Positions 39,644 to 48,667 are shown, counted from the first letter of the stretch. The stretch is 64,000 bases of DNA from Negativibacillus massiliensis (GCF_900148495.1 NZ_FTRU01000008.1:1488001-1552000), one strand, 5' to 3'. Made by a program: numbers and translations. Notes: a model not told the origin generated them from the sequence alone.

Positions 39644-40506
39644 TGAAACCAATTGAAGCGATTATCCGAAGCGCAGAACAAAATCCTTCCTCCCCTGCAC
39701 AGGCTGCCTGTCAGGGCGTTGCTGGTGCCTTCTCTCATCGCGCCTGTCTGGAGGTATTTGACCAACCAGACATCCAGTTCTATCCACAGTTTGAAGATGT
39801 CTTTCGCGCGGTAAGCCTTGGAGAGCGCCGCTACGGTATTATTCCTATCGAAAATACCCTGGCTGGCTCTGTCACCGATAACTATGACCTGATGCTTCAG
39901 TATCGTCTGTACATTGTCGGAACCGTAAAGGTAAAGATTGAACATTCCCTGCTGGTCCTGCCCGGAACCAAATTGTCAGACATCAAGCAGGTTTATTCTC
40001 ATGAACAGGCTCTGCACCAGTGTTCCGACTTTTTAAAAGCCCATCCTTCCATTGCATCACATCCTTTTTCCAACACCGCTGCCTCGGCAAAATTTGTTGC
40101 GGAGCAAAACGATCCTTCTATTGCTGCAATCGGCTCGTTGGAATGTGCTAGAATGTATGGACTGGAGGTTCTTGCTCAAAGCATCCAGAACCGACGCGAT
40201 AATTTCACACGATTTGTGGTGCTCGCCAGAGATCCTGTCACCCATCCCGGATGCAACCGCATCAGTCTGGTTGTCCGGGTCAAACATCAGGCAGGTGCCC
40301 TCTATCGTGCGCTCTCCCGCTTTGCTGATCAGGAAATTAACCTCTTAAAACTTGAGTCCCGCCCAATCCCGGACAGCCCTTTTGAGTTCTTGTTCTACTG
40401 GGATTTCGAGGGAAATATGGCACAGAAAAACGTTATCACTGCTTTGGAAAATCTTAAGCAGGACATCGAGTATCTAAAATTTCTCGGAAATTATCCGGAA
40501 CAGTAA
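39643..40506 (+). CDS. pheA: Prephenate dehydratase with ACT domain
   Basis: 287 residues, ATG overlapping the aroC stop (TAATG). Residues 20-200 are the dehydratase domain (GVAGAFSHRACLEVF, GIIPIENTLAGSVTDNYDLM, VYSHEQALHQC, NTAASAKFVAEQ, QNRRDNFTRFVVLAR). The Thr of the catalytic NxTRF motif is present. Residues 205-285 are the ACT regulatory domain with LESRPIPDSPFEFLFYWDFE, the Phe-binding ESRP motif. There is no N-terminal chorismate mutase domain, so the mutase must be encoded elsewhere. It makes phenylpyruvate, committing the operon to phenylalanine, in line with the Phe-rich leader peptide. Confidence 0.95.
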   Translation: MKPIEAIIRSAEQNPSSPAQAACQGVAGAFSHRACLEVFDQPDIQFYPQFEDVFRAVSLGERRYGIIPIENTLAGSVTDNYDLMLQYRLYIVGTVKVKIEHSLLVLPGTKLSDIKQVYSHEQALHQCSDFLKAHPSIASHPFSNTAASAKFVAEQNDPSIAAIGSLECARMYGLEVLAQSIQNRRDNFTRFVVLARDPVTHPGCNRISLVVRVKHQAGALYRALSRFADQEINLLKLESRPIPDSPFEFLFYWDFEGNMAQKNVITALENLKQDIEYLKFLGNYPEQ

Positions 40507-40615
40507 CAGAACAAAATTTCTTAAAAACCCCAGCATATCGACGATTATTTTTAGTGGTTTCTAACAACTTCCAGTGGATTTATTATAGAAAATAGAATAA
40601 AATCACCCGAATTGG

Positions 40616-40644
40616 TTGAAAAATTAGCGCAATTGCGGTATGAT
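40616..40644 (+). promoter_or_regulatory. Promoter of ireB
   Basis: TTGAAA (40616-40621), 17-bp spacer, TATGAT (40639-40644). It lies 95 bp upstream of the ireB ATG. No clear terminator for the aro operon is seen between pheA and this promoter. Confidence 0.75.
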
Positions 40645-40739
40645 AGAAGTGTGTTATGAAGTATCGCAAACCAGAAAGTCTTTGTTGACTAATCAAGCCC
40701 TTGACCCATTGTGGTGAGGGGGAAGCGGAGGTATCATAT

Positions 40740-40985
40740 ATGCACGAACCAACGATCTCTTTTTCGCTGCATGATGACAAGGAAAAGGAAATCAAAAAAA
40801 CTCTGACCATCATTTACGATGCACTCAGACAAAAAGGATACAACCCGATCAATCAGATCGTCGGCTATATTCTTTCGGAAGACCCGACCTATATCACCAC
40901 CTACAACAATGCCCGCAGCCTGATTCGGCGAATCGACCGGGATGAACTTTTGCAGATTCTGGTAAAATCCTATCTGGGAGAATAA
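40740..40985 (+). CDS. ireB: IreB-family regulatory phosphoprotein (UPF0297)
   Basis: 81 residues from ATG 40740, preceded by GGAGG. The whole sequence matches the small IreB/YrzL family: [40 protein letters not shown] and [20 protein letters not shown]. In Enterococcus IreB is phosphorylated by the PASTA kinase IreK and restrains cephalosporin resistance. In many Firmicutes the gene lies between alaS and ruvX; here it is alone, more than 30 kb from alaS. Own promoter and terminator. Confidence 0.93.
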   Translation: MHEPTISFSLHDDKEKEIKKTLTIIYDALRQKGYNPINQIVGYILSEDPTYITTYNNARSLIRRIDRDELLQILVKSYLGE

Positions 40986-41039
40986 TTCTGCCAGGATCAT
41001 CTTGGAAGCTGGGACTTTAATTTTTTGCAAAAAGAAGGT

Positions 41040-41074
41040 GCGGATGGCCAAAAAGGGGGCTATCCGCTTTTTTT
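41040..41074 (+). terminator. Intrinsic terminator after ireB
   Basis: A 10-bp stem GCGGATGGCC / GGCTATCCGC with one G-U pair and a purine-rich loop, followed by seven T. Confidence 0.87.
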
Positions 41075-41121
41075 GTCAAAAGAGGTTCCAAAACTGATTA
41101 TACTGGAAGGGAGTTTTTATT

Positions 41122-41418
41122 ATGCCACAGGAATTTTTGATGTATAAGGGAAGACCCCTTGTCCGCAGTGGAGAAACTTTATATTACGGAAGCATGGGAG
41201 ACAAGTGCGTTGCACATCTCCAGATTAAAAGCCAGACTCCGGCTCACGGAATGAATATGGCAAACAAGGTTGTTGTCCAGCTGATTCTGACCGATGAAAC
41301 CCTGCCGCTTAAGGAGCGCATCCTAAATAAGGCAGAACGTGATGGATTGTACGAAGCTCTGTCCATCGCCAATATCTGGATCGACCGCTACAATAAAAAA
41401 GAACAGACGAAACAGTAA
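41122..41418 (+). CDS. Small conserved-looking protein of unknown function
   Basis: 98 residues with GAAGGGAG before the ATG. The composition is that of a soluble, folded protein: a beta-rich first half (MYKGRPLVRSGETLYYGSMG, CVAHLQIKSQTP, VVVQLILTD) and a helical second half (LPLKERILNKAERDGLYEAL). It has no signal peptide, membrane helix or Cys pair. I do not recognise the family. It stands between two terminators, downstream of ireB, and appears to be a single gene. The codon use and ribosome binding site support that it is real. Confidence 0.75.
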   Translation: MPQEFLMYKGRPLVRSGETLYYGSMGDKCVAHLQIKSQTPAHGMNMANKVVVQLILTDETLPLKERILNKAERDGLYEALSIANIWIDRYNKKEQTKQ

Positions 41419-41420
41419 CA

Positions 41421-41459
41421 AAAAGCTCAGTCCAAGTAAAAACTTAGACTGAGCTTTTT
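41421..41459. terminator. Bidirectional terminator
   Basis: AAAAGCTCAGTC-c-AAGT, loop AAAA, ACTT-a-GACTGAGCTTTT. It ends the small unknown gene on the plus strand and the opp/double-cubane operon on the minus strand. Confidence 0.92.
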
Positions 41460-41475
41460 CTTTATCATCATAAGT

Positions 41476-42627
41476 TTACAGCATCTCAATAAAAGCAGCA
41501 CAACGGGTATTGAGCTGTCCTACATCCGAAGATGAGTAATCTGTCTCTACACACATATATGGCAAACCTTTGGAAGTAACAAACTGTTTGATCTGGTATG
41601 CCTCCACATTATATGTATGACATGCCTGCAAAATAACCTCAACGACTGCGTCGATTTTATATTCTTCCAGCAGACGTCCCATCAGTTTCAGACGATTTTC
41701 GTTTGGTGTCATACAGGAACATCCAATATTCAAATAGCGATCTGCGATTGCCTGGTAGATATCTTCTGCATTTTCATCCACCAGTTCGTCCACCGATTTT
41801 GCGCCGCCGCAATTTTCAAAGCAAACAACATTTCCGCCGTTTGCTTCAATACTCTTTACAACCTTCATTGCGTTTCCGCCAATCGGACAACCGGTAACCA
41901 GAATACGAGGACGTTTTGGAATAGGACGATTTCCTTCGTCGTATTCTTTCTGGATGCGTTCTGTGAGGGCATTTACCTCATCGATCGCTTTCTTTCGCTC
42001 AAATTTAAAGCTGGAGCCGTACAGAACACTGTACAGATCCGCCCCTGCCATCGGTGGTGGGTCCAGTTTCATCAGCTCATAGAAATGACGCAGTGCCAGA
42101 CGATTTTGGTTAGAAAGTTTTACCTGTTCCCGAAGCTTTTCCTCTGTGATGGTTACACCGAATTTTTCTTCCAGTTTCTCTTTCAGTGCAACAATCTCTT
42201 CCCTCCAGAGTTTTCTTCCCATCGGAGACTGGCGGTTTGGAAGCTCCATGATATAGGTATCCTTGATTTTTCCAAGCATTTCATACATTTTCTTTTTTCC
42301 GTCACAGGTTGTCTCCCCTATAATCAGATCAGAAAAATAGAAGAATGGACATTTCTGTGTCTTAGCAAATCCGTAGCTGGATTTGATTAATGGACAAAGA
42401 TTTCGTGGAAGGTCCTGTTCTGCCTCTGCAATCGTTTCATCCGAAAAAGAACATAATCCTACTGGAATTGCTCCGGATGCCATGATCACCTCGGTTGGAG
42501 TGTAGGTGCAAAAAGTACCGACAAACGGGATGTTTTTCTGTTTGGTCTCATACGCGTGCAGAAAAGAATTGCGGCGCTGTTCACTGAACTCTTCAAAAAT
42601 AGCCGGAAGGGTCTTAATAACTTCCAT
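41476..42627 (-). CDS. Double-cubane-cluster protein, 2-hydroxyacyl-CoA dehydratase (HgdB-like) family
   Basis: 383 residues from ATG 42627, which follows GGAGG by 8 bp; an ATG five codons upstream overlaps that site. Conserved features are VGTFCTYTPTEVIMASGAIP, an early Cys motif (LCPLIKSSYGF, FSDLIIGETTCDGKKKM), MAGADLYSVLYG, VTGCPIGGNAMKVVKSIE, ENCGGAKSVDE, SCMTPNENR and QACHTYNVEA. The spaced Cys residues are those expected to carry an [8Fe-9S] double-cubane or two [4Fe-4S] clusters in this family of anaerobic reductases. Such proteins need an ATP-driven activase; the two-gene activase at 30-34 kb is a candidate. It is the last gene of the opp operon, 42 bp after oppF with no terminator between. 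Confidence 0.87.
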   Translation of the reverse strand: MEVIKTLPAIFEEFSEQRRNSFLHAYETKQKNIPFVGTFCTYTPTEVIMASGAIPVGLCSFSDETIAEAEQDLPRNLCPLIKSSYGFAKTQKCPFFYFSDLIIGETTCDGKKKMYEMLGKIKDTYIMELPNRQSPMGRKLWREEIVALKEKLEEKFGVTITEEKLREQVKLSNQNRLALRHFYELMKLDPPPMAGADLYSVLYGSSFKFERKKAIDEVNALTERIQKEYDEGNRPIPKRPRILVTGCPIGGNAMKVVKSIEANGGNVVCFENCGGAKSVDELVDENAEDIYQAIADRYLNIGCSCMTPNENRLKLMGRLLEEYKIDAVVEVILQACHTYNVEAYQIKQFVTSKGLPYMCVETDYSSSDVGQLNTRCAAFIEML

Positions 42628-42669
42628 CAAAATAACCTCCATTTCATATATCCTTTAGGATGAATCGAC

Positions 42670-43641
42670 CTAATAAAGATGGCACGCTACATAATGCTTT
42701 GGTGCAATCTCATGCAGTACAGGAGTTTCCTGCGAACATTTTGCGCTTGCATAAGGACATCTTCCCTTAAAGCGGCATCCAGGAGCAGGATTGATCGGGC
42801 TTGGAACGTCTCCACTGAGCATAATGCGCTGTCTTTCGTGTTCTACCTTTGGGTCCGGAATCGGAATTGCAGAAAGCAACGCTTTGGTATATGGATGTGC
42901 GGGATTAGTATAAAGTTCTTCTGAAGTGGTCATCTCTACCATAGTACCGAGATACATAACCCCTACACGGTCAGAAATATGCTTTACCATCGAAAGGTCA
43001 TGCGCGATAAAAAGATAGGTCAAACCTCTTTCCTGCTGCAGGCGGATCAAGAGGTTGATGATCTGTGCCTGAATGGAAACATCCAGTGCAGAGATCGGTT
43101 CATCGCAGAGAATGAATTCCGGATCAAGTGCCAGTGCCCTTGCAATGCCGATTCTCTGACGCTGTCCACCGGAAAATTCATGGACATATCTGCTTGCATG
43201 TTCCCGATTCAGTCCAACCTGATCCAGAAGCTCAAACACTCGGTCCTGAATTTCTGCGTTGCTCGAATACATCTTGTGGATACGCATTCCTTCTCCGACA
43301 ATCTGGTTTACCTTTAAGCGCGGGTCCAAAGATGCATAGGGGTCCTGAAAGATCATCTGCACTTCTTTGGTAAATGCCTTTCGTTCATTTCCCTTCATCG
43401 CATGAACATCTTTTCCCTTGTACAACACTGTTCCATCCGTTTTATCATATAAACCGATTACGGTACGTCCGCAGGTTGTCTTTCCACAGCCGGATTCTCC
43501 TACAATTCCTAATGTTTCTCCGCGCTTCATTTCAAAAGAAACATCATCCACTGCTTTTAAAACAGCATGTTTTCCCATCGGGAAATATTTTTTCAGATGC
43601 TCTACTTTCAGCACTACTTCACTGTCTTTTACTCCTGGCAT
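42670..43641 (-). CDS. oppF: Oligopeptide ABC transporter ATP-binding protein
   Basis: 323 residues. Walker A GESGCGKTTCGRTVIGLYD near residue 48, signature FSGGQRQRIGIARAL, Walker B FILCDEPISALDVS, H-loop FIAHDLS. The C-terminal oligopeptide-family extension ends in INPAPGCRFKGRCPYASAKC with four Cys, a motif known to bind an Fe-S cluster in some relatives. AGGAGG is 9 bp before ATG, and the gene overlaps oppD by 13 bp. It forms the ATPase pair with OppD for peptide uptake. Confidence 0.94.
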   Translation of the reverse strand: MPGVKDSEVVLKVEHLKKYFPMGKHAVLKAVDDVSFEMKRGETLGIVGESGCGKTTCGRTVIGLYDKTDGTVLYKGKDVHAMKGNERKAFTKEVQMIFQDPYASLDPRLKVNQIVGEGMRIHKMYSSNAEIQDRVFELLDQVGLNREHASRYVHEFSGGQRQRIGIARALALDPEFILCDEPISALDVSIQAQIINLLIRLQQERGLTYLFIAHDLSMVKHISDRVGVMYLGTMVEMTTSEELYTNPAHPYTKALLSAIPIPDPKVEHERQRIMLSGDVPSPINPAPGCRFKGRCPYASAKCSQETPVLHEIAPKHYVACHLY

Positions 43642-44660
43642 TCCTGTCCACCTCCTGCAACAAATGGTAAGTTTTCCTTCCTACATTGTGGATGATGCAG
43701 CCAGCAGCTTGCTTCATGTCCATCCTCAAAATGATAGGTGGGCGGTGGTGTTGTCTGACAAATCTTCATGGTATGCGGACAACGTTCTGCAAAAGGACAT
43801 CCTACAGGAGGTGTGATCAAATCAGGCGGCATTCCTTCAATGGAAACAAGCTGCTGCTTGTTCTGTAAATCTAGGCGCGGAACTGCTTTCAGCAATGCCC
43901 AGGTATATGGATGCTTTGGTCGATAGAAAATGTCCTCACTGCTTCCCTGTTCCACTACCTTACCGGAATACATGACAACAATTCTGTGTGCAATATCTGC
44001 GACGACCCCTAAGTCATGGGTAATCAGGATAACCGATGTTCCAAGCTTTTGCTGAAGCTGCTTAATCAGATCGATGATCTGTGCCTGAATGGTTACATCC
44101 AGCGCTGTGGTCGGCTCATCCGCAATCAGCAGTTTTGGATTGCAGGCAAGTGCAATCGCAATCATGACCCTCTGACGCATGCCTCCGGAAAGCTCATGCG
44201 GATACTGCTTGATTCTGGCAGCCGGCTCTGGAATTCCTACCAGTTCCAGCAGGCGGATTGCCTCTTTTTTCGCTTCCAATTTTGTAACGTTTTTATGATT
44301 GGTGATATTTTCAATAATCTGATTTCCGATGTTCATGGTAGGATTTAACGAAGTCAAAGCATCCTGAAAAATCATGGAGCACTCTGCACCGCGGTATTTC
44401 TCCCACTGTTTTTCCTGAAAAGAAAGCAGGTCCTGATTTTCAAAATAGATATGACTTCCCTCTTTGATCTCTCCCGGAGGGCACTGAATCAGACCCATAA
44501 TCGCTTTGGAAGTAACCGATTTTCCGCAGCCGGATTCTCCTACAACAGCGACTGTCTCTCCTTTATTCACTTCGAAGCTGACTCCGCGCACCGACTGAAC
44601 TTCGCCTGCATAGCTATGATAGGAAACCCGAAGATTTTCTACCTTCAATAACTGTTCCAT
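43629..44660 (-). CDS. oppD: Oligopeptide ABC transporter ATP-binding protein
   Basis: 343 residues from ATG 44660, 8 bp after AAAGGAGG. Walker A GESGCGKSVTSKAIMGL, signature LSGGMRQRVMIAIAL, Walker B LLIADEPTTALDVT, H-loop LITHDLGV. The C-terminal PPVGCPFAERCPHTMKIC is the OppD-type Cys-rich tail. It is the partner of OppF in the cytoplasmic ATPase dimer. It lies 14 bp after oppC. Confidence 0.94.
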   Translation of the reverse strand: MEQLLKVENLRVSYHSYAGEVQSVRGVSFEVNKGETVAVVGESGCGKSVTSKAIMGLIQCPPGEIKEGSHIYFENQDLLSFQEKQWEKYRGAECSMIFQDALTSLNPTMNIGNQIIENITNHKNVTKLEAKKEAIRLLELVGIPEPAARIKQYPHELSGGMRQRVMIAIALACNPKLLIADEPTTALDVTIQAQIIDLIKQLQQKLGTSVILITHDLGVVADIAHRIVVMYSGKVVEQGSSEDIFYRPKHPYTWALLKAVPRLDLQNKQQLVSIEGMPPDLITPPVGCPFAERCPHTMKICQTTPPPTYHFEDGHEASCWLHHPQCRKENLPFVAGGGQECQE

Positions 44661-44674
44661 CAAGTCAACCTCCT

Positions 44675-45613
44675 TTACTTAATCATTTTCGGCTCCAGCG
44701 CATTGCGCAGGACATCGCCGATAATATTAAAACTAAGTACTGTAAATAAAATCAAAAGACCGGGAAAAACTGCCATGCTCGGACGATCCAGAATATATTT
44801 CTGTGCAAGCTGAAGCATACTTCCCCAGGAAGACTGCGGAAGCTGAACACCCAATCCCAAAAAGCTTAAGGATGACTCTGTCAAAATTGCGCCCGCAACA
44901 CCAAGGCTTCCCGCTACAATAATGGATGCGCTCATATTTGGGATAATGTGTTTAAAAATAATCTCGGTGTGGCTTGCTCCCATGCTTTTTGCCGCAAGCA
45001 CAAAGTCTTTCTGCTTCAAAGACATTGTTTCTGCACGGGTAATACGGGCAACGGATGCCCAGCTGAACAAGCTTAAAACCGCAATCAGTGTTACCATGCC
45101 TGGAGAAAACAGGGTGTTGAGCACAACCATCAGCAAAAAGCTTGGCAATGCAAGGAAAATGTCGGTAAATCGCATCAGAACCATATCGAGTTTTCCACCC
45201 TTATATCCGCTGAATGTTCCAATCAGAGTACCAATAATCGTGGTACAGATCATGGATGCCAGACCCACAGTCAGCGAAACACGTCCTCCGTAGAGAGCTC
45301 TTGTAAAATAATCCCTGCCAAAATCGTCGGTGCCAAACCAATGTTCTTTGGATGGAGGCAAAAGCTTCTGGGTTGCATCGATTGCATCCGGATCATAAGG
45401 GGACAAAGGTGCCAACAAAGAAGCAATTGCAATAATAATCAGGATAATCAGACAAACCAGTGCAACCTTGTTTTCTTTAAAGCTACGGCAGATATCATAC
45501 CACAGTCCTCGGTCGTAACTTGTACCTGCTGGCTGTTTTTCTTTTACAACGTCTTCAAATGCGTCATCTGGAAGAACATTGCTTGTGTTTATCTTGATTG
45601 CTTTATCTTCCAT
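44675..45613 (-). CDS. oppC: Oligopeptide ABC transporter permease
   Basis: 312 residues from ATG 45613, which overlaps the oppB stop by 11 bp; earlier in-frame starts would sit deep within oppB. A hydrophilic N-terminus of about 50 residues is followed by the first helix (VALVCLIILIIIAIASLLAP). The conserved HWFGTDDFGRDYFTRALYGG motif comes before the core. The EAA loop SMGASHTEIIFKHIIPN and SSLSFLGLGVQLPQSSWGSM follow, both typical of OppC/DppC. Six membrane helices in total. Confidence 0.94.
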   Translation of the reverse strand: MEDKAIKINTSNVLPDDAFEDVVKEKQPAGTSYDRGLWYDICRSFKENKVALVCLIILIIIAIASLLAPLSPYDPDAIDATQKLLPPSKEHWFGTDDFGRDYFTRALYGGRVSLTVGLASMICTTIIGTLIGTFSGYKGGKLDMVLMRFTDIFLALPSFLLMVVLNTLFSPGMVTLIAVLSLFSWASVARITRAETMSLKQKDFVLAAKSMGASHTEIIFKHIIPNMSASIIVAGSLGVAGAILTESSLSFLGLGVQLPQSSWGSMLQLAQKYILDRPSMAVFPGLLILFTVLSFNIIGDVLRNALEPKMIK

Positions 45614-46571
45614 GTGCTTCACCCATTCCTTGTTTAATTCTTGGATCTGCAAATGCATACAAAATGTCTGCCAGGAAGTTGCCCAAAACCAGAATCGTTC
45701 CCGACAGCATTGTATAAGCCATAATCATTGGATAGTCACGGGACTGAATTGCGGACATTCCCAGTGTTCCAAGTCCTGGCCAGCCAAAGATAGATTCGAT
45801 AATAAAAGAACCAACTACCAGCGATGCAAGACGCATTCCTATCAGTGTGATGATCGGGAGCAGACAGTTTTTTAAGACATGACGGAACAAAATCTTTCCT
45901 TTGCTGGTTCCCTTGGATTTTGCGGTCAACACATACTCTTCTTCCAGCTGACCGATTGTATTGGAACGAATATATCGGGTAAATGTTGCAAGGTTTCCAA
46001 TACAGAGGGTAAAGGCAGGCATAATCAGATGTTTGATGGTATCCCACGCGCTATCCACACCGATTGTATGCATACCCGAGGATGGCAGCAAACGCAGTTT
46101 CAGGGAAAATACGATAATCATGACCATCGCAAGCCAGAAGGAAGGAATCGATACCCCGATATAGGCAATCAGATTGATAATCCGGTCAATAATCGTATTT
46201 TTCTTTAGTCCTGCTATTAGCCCTAGAGGAATAGATATAACCAAGGAAAGAGCCAATGATACACTCATCAAAAGGATTGTTGCTGGAAGCTTTTCCGCAA
46301 ACTGTTCTGCTACCGGACGTTTGTTGGAAAGTGAAACACCAAAATCTCCCTGCAGCACGCCTTTAAACCACTCAACATAGCGTTCTCCCATGCTTCGGTC
46401 AAGCCCTAATTTTTCAATGGTGGCCTGTTTCTCCTCTTCGGTCATTGTAGGAGAAATATACATGGAAGAAATATCACCTGGGGCAAGTTCGATAACCCCA
46501 AATGAGAAGAAAGAGATCAGAATCAGAACAATGACTGATTCTACCACTCTCTTCAGACAAAATTTTTTCAT
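45603..46571 (-). CDS. oppB: Oligopeptide ABC transporter permease
   Basis: 322 residues. N-terminal helix (VVESVIVLILISFFSFGVIE), outer domain with PTMTEEEKQATIEKLGLDRS, then LPATILLMSVSLALSLVISI and five more helices. The EAA loop is KSKGTSKGKILFRHVLKNCL, and the C-terminal IFGWPGLGTLGMSAIQSRDY is typical of OppB/DppB. It forms the membrane channel with OppC. It lies 97 bp after oppA, with a hairpin in between. Confidence 0.94.
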   Translation of the reverse strand: MKKFCLKRVVESVIVLILISFFSFGVIELAPGDISSMYISPTMTEEEKQATIEKLGLDRSMGERYVEWFKGVLQGDFGVSLSNKRPVAEQFAEKLPATILLMSVSLALSLVISIPLGLIAGLKKNTIIDRIINLIAYIGVSIPSFWLAMVMIIVFSLKLRLLPSSGMHTIGVDSAWDTIKHLIMPAFTLCIGNLATFTRYIRSNTIGQLEEEYVLTAKSKGTSKGKILFRHVLKNCLLPIITLIGMRLASLVVGSFIIESIFGWPGLGTLGMSAIQSRDYPMIMAYTMLSGTILVLGNFLADILYAFADPRIKQGMGEAHGR

Positions 46572-46625
46572 TTCAAATTCCCCCGCATTTCTGCTTAAAA
46601 TCCCATCATCTTTACATTGTAAATA

Positions 46626-46652
46626 AGCCTCCCCTGAATGGAGAGGCCTTTT
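46626..46652 (-). terminator. Partial terminator between oppA and oppB
   Basis: On the minus strand GCCTCTCC pairs with GGGGAGGC around a short loop, followed by TTATTT. A weak terminator after the binding-protein gene would let OppA be made in excess over the permease. Confidence 0.65.
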
Positions 46653-46668
46653 ACTAACTTTTTCTTTA

Positions 46669-48282
46669 TTACGCTACATCAATCAATGTCCAATCTTCAA
46701 ATGGTACCATGGAGTTGATGGTATCCAGTCCGGTTACACCTTTCTGAGTGACCCAAACATAGTTTGGACAGGAAATTGGGTAGATGGTAAAGTCGTCCTG
46801 AATCAGCTGCTGGAATTCTAAGAATTTCTGTTCGCGCAGTTCTTCATTTGGTTCTGCGATTGCCGCATTGATCATATCAATTGTTTCCTGGCTGCAGTTA
46901 GTTACCTGTGGATTTGTAGCATACATTACGATCTGAGTCGATGGGTCACCCTGTAAGGAATCCCAACCATTGGTTCCCAGATCCCATTCAGTCGATGCAT
47001 CACCGCTTGTCCACTGGAAGAACATTGAGAAGAAGGATGGGGAATCCATAGCCTGAAGCTCTACATTGATGCCTGCTGCTTTCAGCTGCTGCTGAATAAC
47101 AATTGCTACTTCCGGCATACCAACTCGCTGATTGTTGTAGATATATTTCAGGGTTACCTGATCCAGACCGCTCTCTTTTGCCAGTTCTTTTGCTTTTTCC
47201 AAATCGTATGGGTAGTTTTCCATCTCTTTTGCAAAATAGAGGTTCTGATCGCAGAATACGGTCTTACCCGGCTGGCTCATAATATCCGAACCATAAACAG
47301 TATCCATGATCTCATCCAGATTGATTGCATAGAAAATAGCTTCTCTTGCTTCTTTAGATGTAATTTTGCTGCTCACTGGGTTGCAGGTGAAATAGTTTAC
47401 ACGACACTCTGGTGTATCATAGATTTCGTAGTTTTCATCTGCAGAGTATTTCTCATATTTTTCTTTGCTGGAAATTCTCAGACAGGAAACTTCTCCGCTC
47501 TGGAATGCAACTTCTTTTGCAGAACTATCCGGGATAATCTTCATGATCAGTTCATCGATTTTTGCTTCGCCACGGTAATAATCGGTATTCTTTTCGTAAA
47601 TAATATTTTCGCCTTTGTTCCATTCTTTGAGTTTGAATGGACCGTTTCCGATTCCCTGCATTGCAGCGTCCGAAGTCTCAACAGTGGTAACATCCCCATT
47701 AAACACATGTTCTGGGTAGATGCAGAGTCTTCCAAGGGTGGTAACAAATTTACTCAGGTAAGATGGAAGTGTGATGTTGACATTGTAGTCATCCACTTTT
47801 TCATAAACAACATCTTCACCATTGATTTTGGTATAGGTTGTGCTGGTTTTGGTTGCACCCTCTGTAAAATATTTTAAAGTAAACAGAAGGTCATCTACGG
47901 TAACTGGCTCTCCATCATGCCATTTTGCATTTTCGTTAAAATGCAGTTTGATGTTTAAGCCGTCATCCGACACTTCCAGTTTATCGACCAGATAATATCT
48001 GGTTTCAGCATTGTTGATGATATAAAGCGGATCATAAAGTGGTTTGTACATAACAGCAACAGAATCCGAACCACCAGAAGATGGAAGCAGATTGGAAACA
48101 TCCTGGTCTGCCGGATAAACAAAAACCTTTTTGTCATCAGAAGAAGTTTCCTCCTGGGTTGTTTCTTCCGTTGTCTGTCCTCCCTCTGCCGTTGTTGTTT
48201 CAGTGGAACCACTGCCGCAGCCTGTCAGCGCAAAGCTTGCAAGCATCGCTGCTGTCAGAAGCAAACTGATCAGTTTTTTCAT
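46669..48282 (-). CDS. oppA: Oligopeptide-binding lipoprotein
   Basis: 537 residues from ATG 48282, 6 bp after AGGAGGG. Lipoprotein signal MKKLISLLLTAAMLASFALT with lipobox LTGC, then a Gly/Ser/Thr/Glu-rich linker. The rest is an SBP_bac_5 substrate-binding fold: NENAKWHDGEPVTVDDLLFT near residue 130, IGNGPFKLKEWNKGENIIYE near 215, and SKEAREAIFYAINLDEIMD near 320. It captures peptides outside the membrane and delivers them to OppBC. First gene of the six-gene operon. Confidence 0.94.
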   Translation of the reverse strand: MKKLISLLLTAAMLASFALTGCGSGSTETTTAEGGQTTEETTQEETSSDDKKVFVYPADQDVSNLLPSSGGSDSVAVMYKPLYDPLYIINNAETRYYLVDKLEVSDDGLNIKLHFNENAKWHDGEPVTVDDLLFTLKYFTEGATKTSTTYTKINGEDVVYEKVDDYNVNITLPSYLSKFVTTLGRLCIYPEHVFNGDVTTVETSDAAMQGIGNGPFKLKEWNKGENIIYEKNTDYYRGEAKIDELIMKIIPDSSAKEVAFQSGEVSCLRISSKEKYEKYSADENYEIYDTPECRVNYFTCNPVSSKITSKEAREAIFYAINLDEIMDTVYGSDIMSQPGKTVFCDQNLYFAKEMENYPYDLEKAKELAKESGLDQVTLKYIYNNQRVGMPEVAIVIQQQLKAAGINVELQAMDSPSFFSMFFQWTSGDASTEWDLGTNGWDSLQGDPSTQIVMYATNPQVTNCSQETIDMINAAIAEPNEELREQKFLEFQQLIQDDFTIYPISCPNYVWVTQKGVTGLDTINSMVPFEDWTLIDVA

Positions 48283-48346
48283 GATTGACCCTCCTAAATA
48301 CTTTTCCAAAAGAGACAATTTATGACTCTTTTAACACATCGTTTAC

Positions 48347-48375
48347 ATTTTAGCGAAATAAAAAATTCACTTCAA
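48347..48375 (-). promoter_or_regulatory. Promoter of the opp operon
   Basis: On the minus strand TTGAAG (48375-48370), 17-bp spacer, TAAAAT (48352-48347). The leader to the oppA start is about 60 nt. Confidence 0.6.
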
Positions 48376-48660
48376 TTTGCAAAATATCCAAAAGGCCCTT
48401 ATATGAATTTTTTCAATTGACTACCGTTTGCTTATTTACAATTTTTATTTATTTCTGCCATTTTGAATCAAATATGATGTTTTTTTAACAATCAATATAG
48501 ATTTTTTTAATAGTATCCTTTTTTATTCTCTTTGATTCATTTCATTTATACACACAGTGTTCATTTTACATGTGTTTTAATAAGCATACTGCACAAGAAG
48601 ATTTTTCTAATAAAAATCAACGTTTTTTATTTTCTTCCTCGAAAAAGAATATTTTTTGCA
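48376..48660. other. AT-rich intergenic region without recognisable gene
   Basis: This gap between the opp promoter and the fab-operon terminator is strongly AT-rich, with many T-runs. I find no open frame with a ribosome binding site, no repeat and no stable hairpin. It may hold upstream promoter elements of opp. Confidence 0.5.
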
Positions 48661-48667
48661 TAAAAAA

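Noticed and set aside
39643-40506. pheA as a truncated bifunctional chorismate mutase/prephenate dehydratase
   Set aside because: The 20 residues before the dehydratase domain are not a mutase remnant. Monofunctional dehydratases with ACT domains are usual in Firmicutes.
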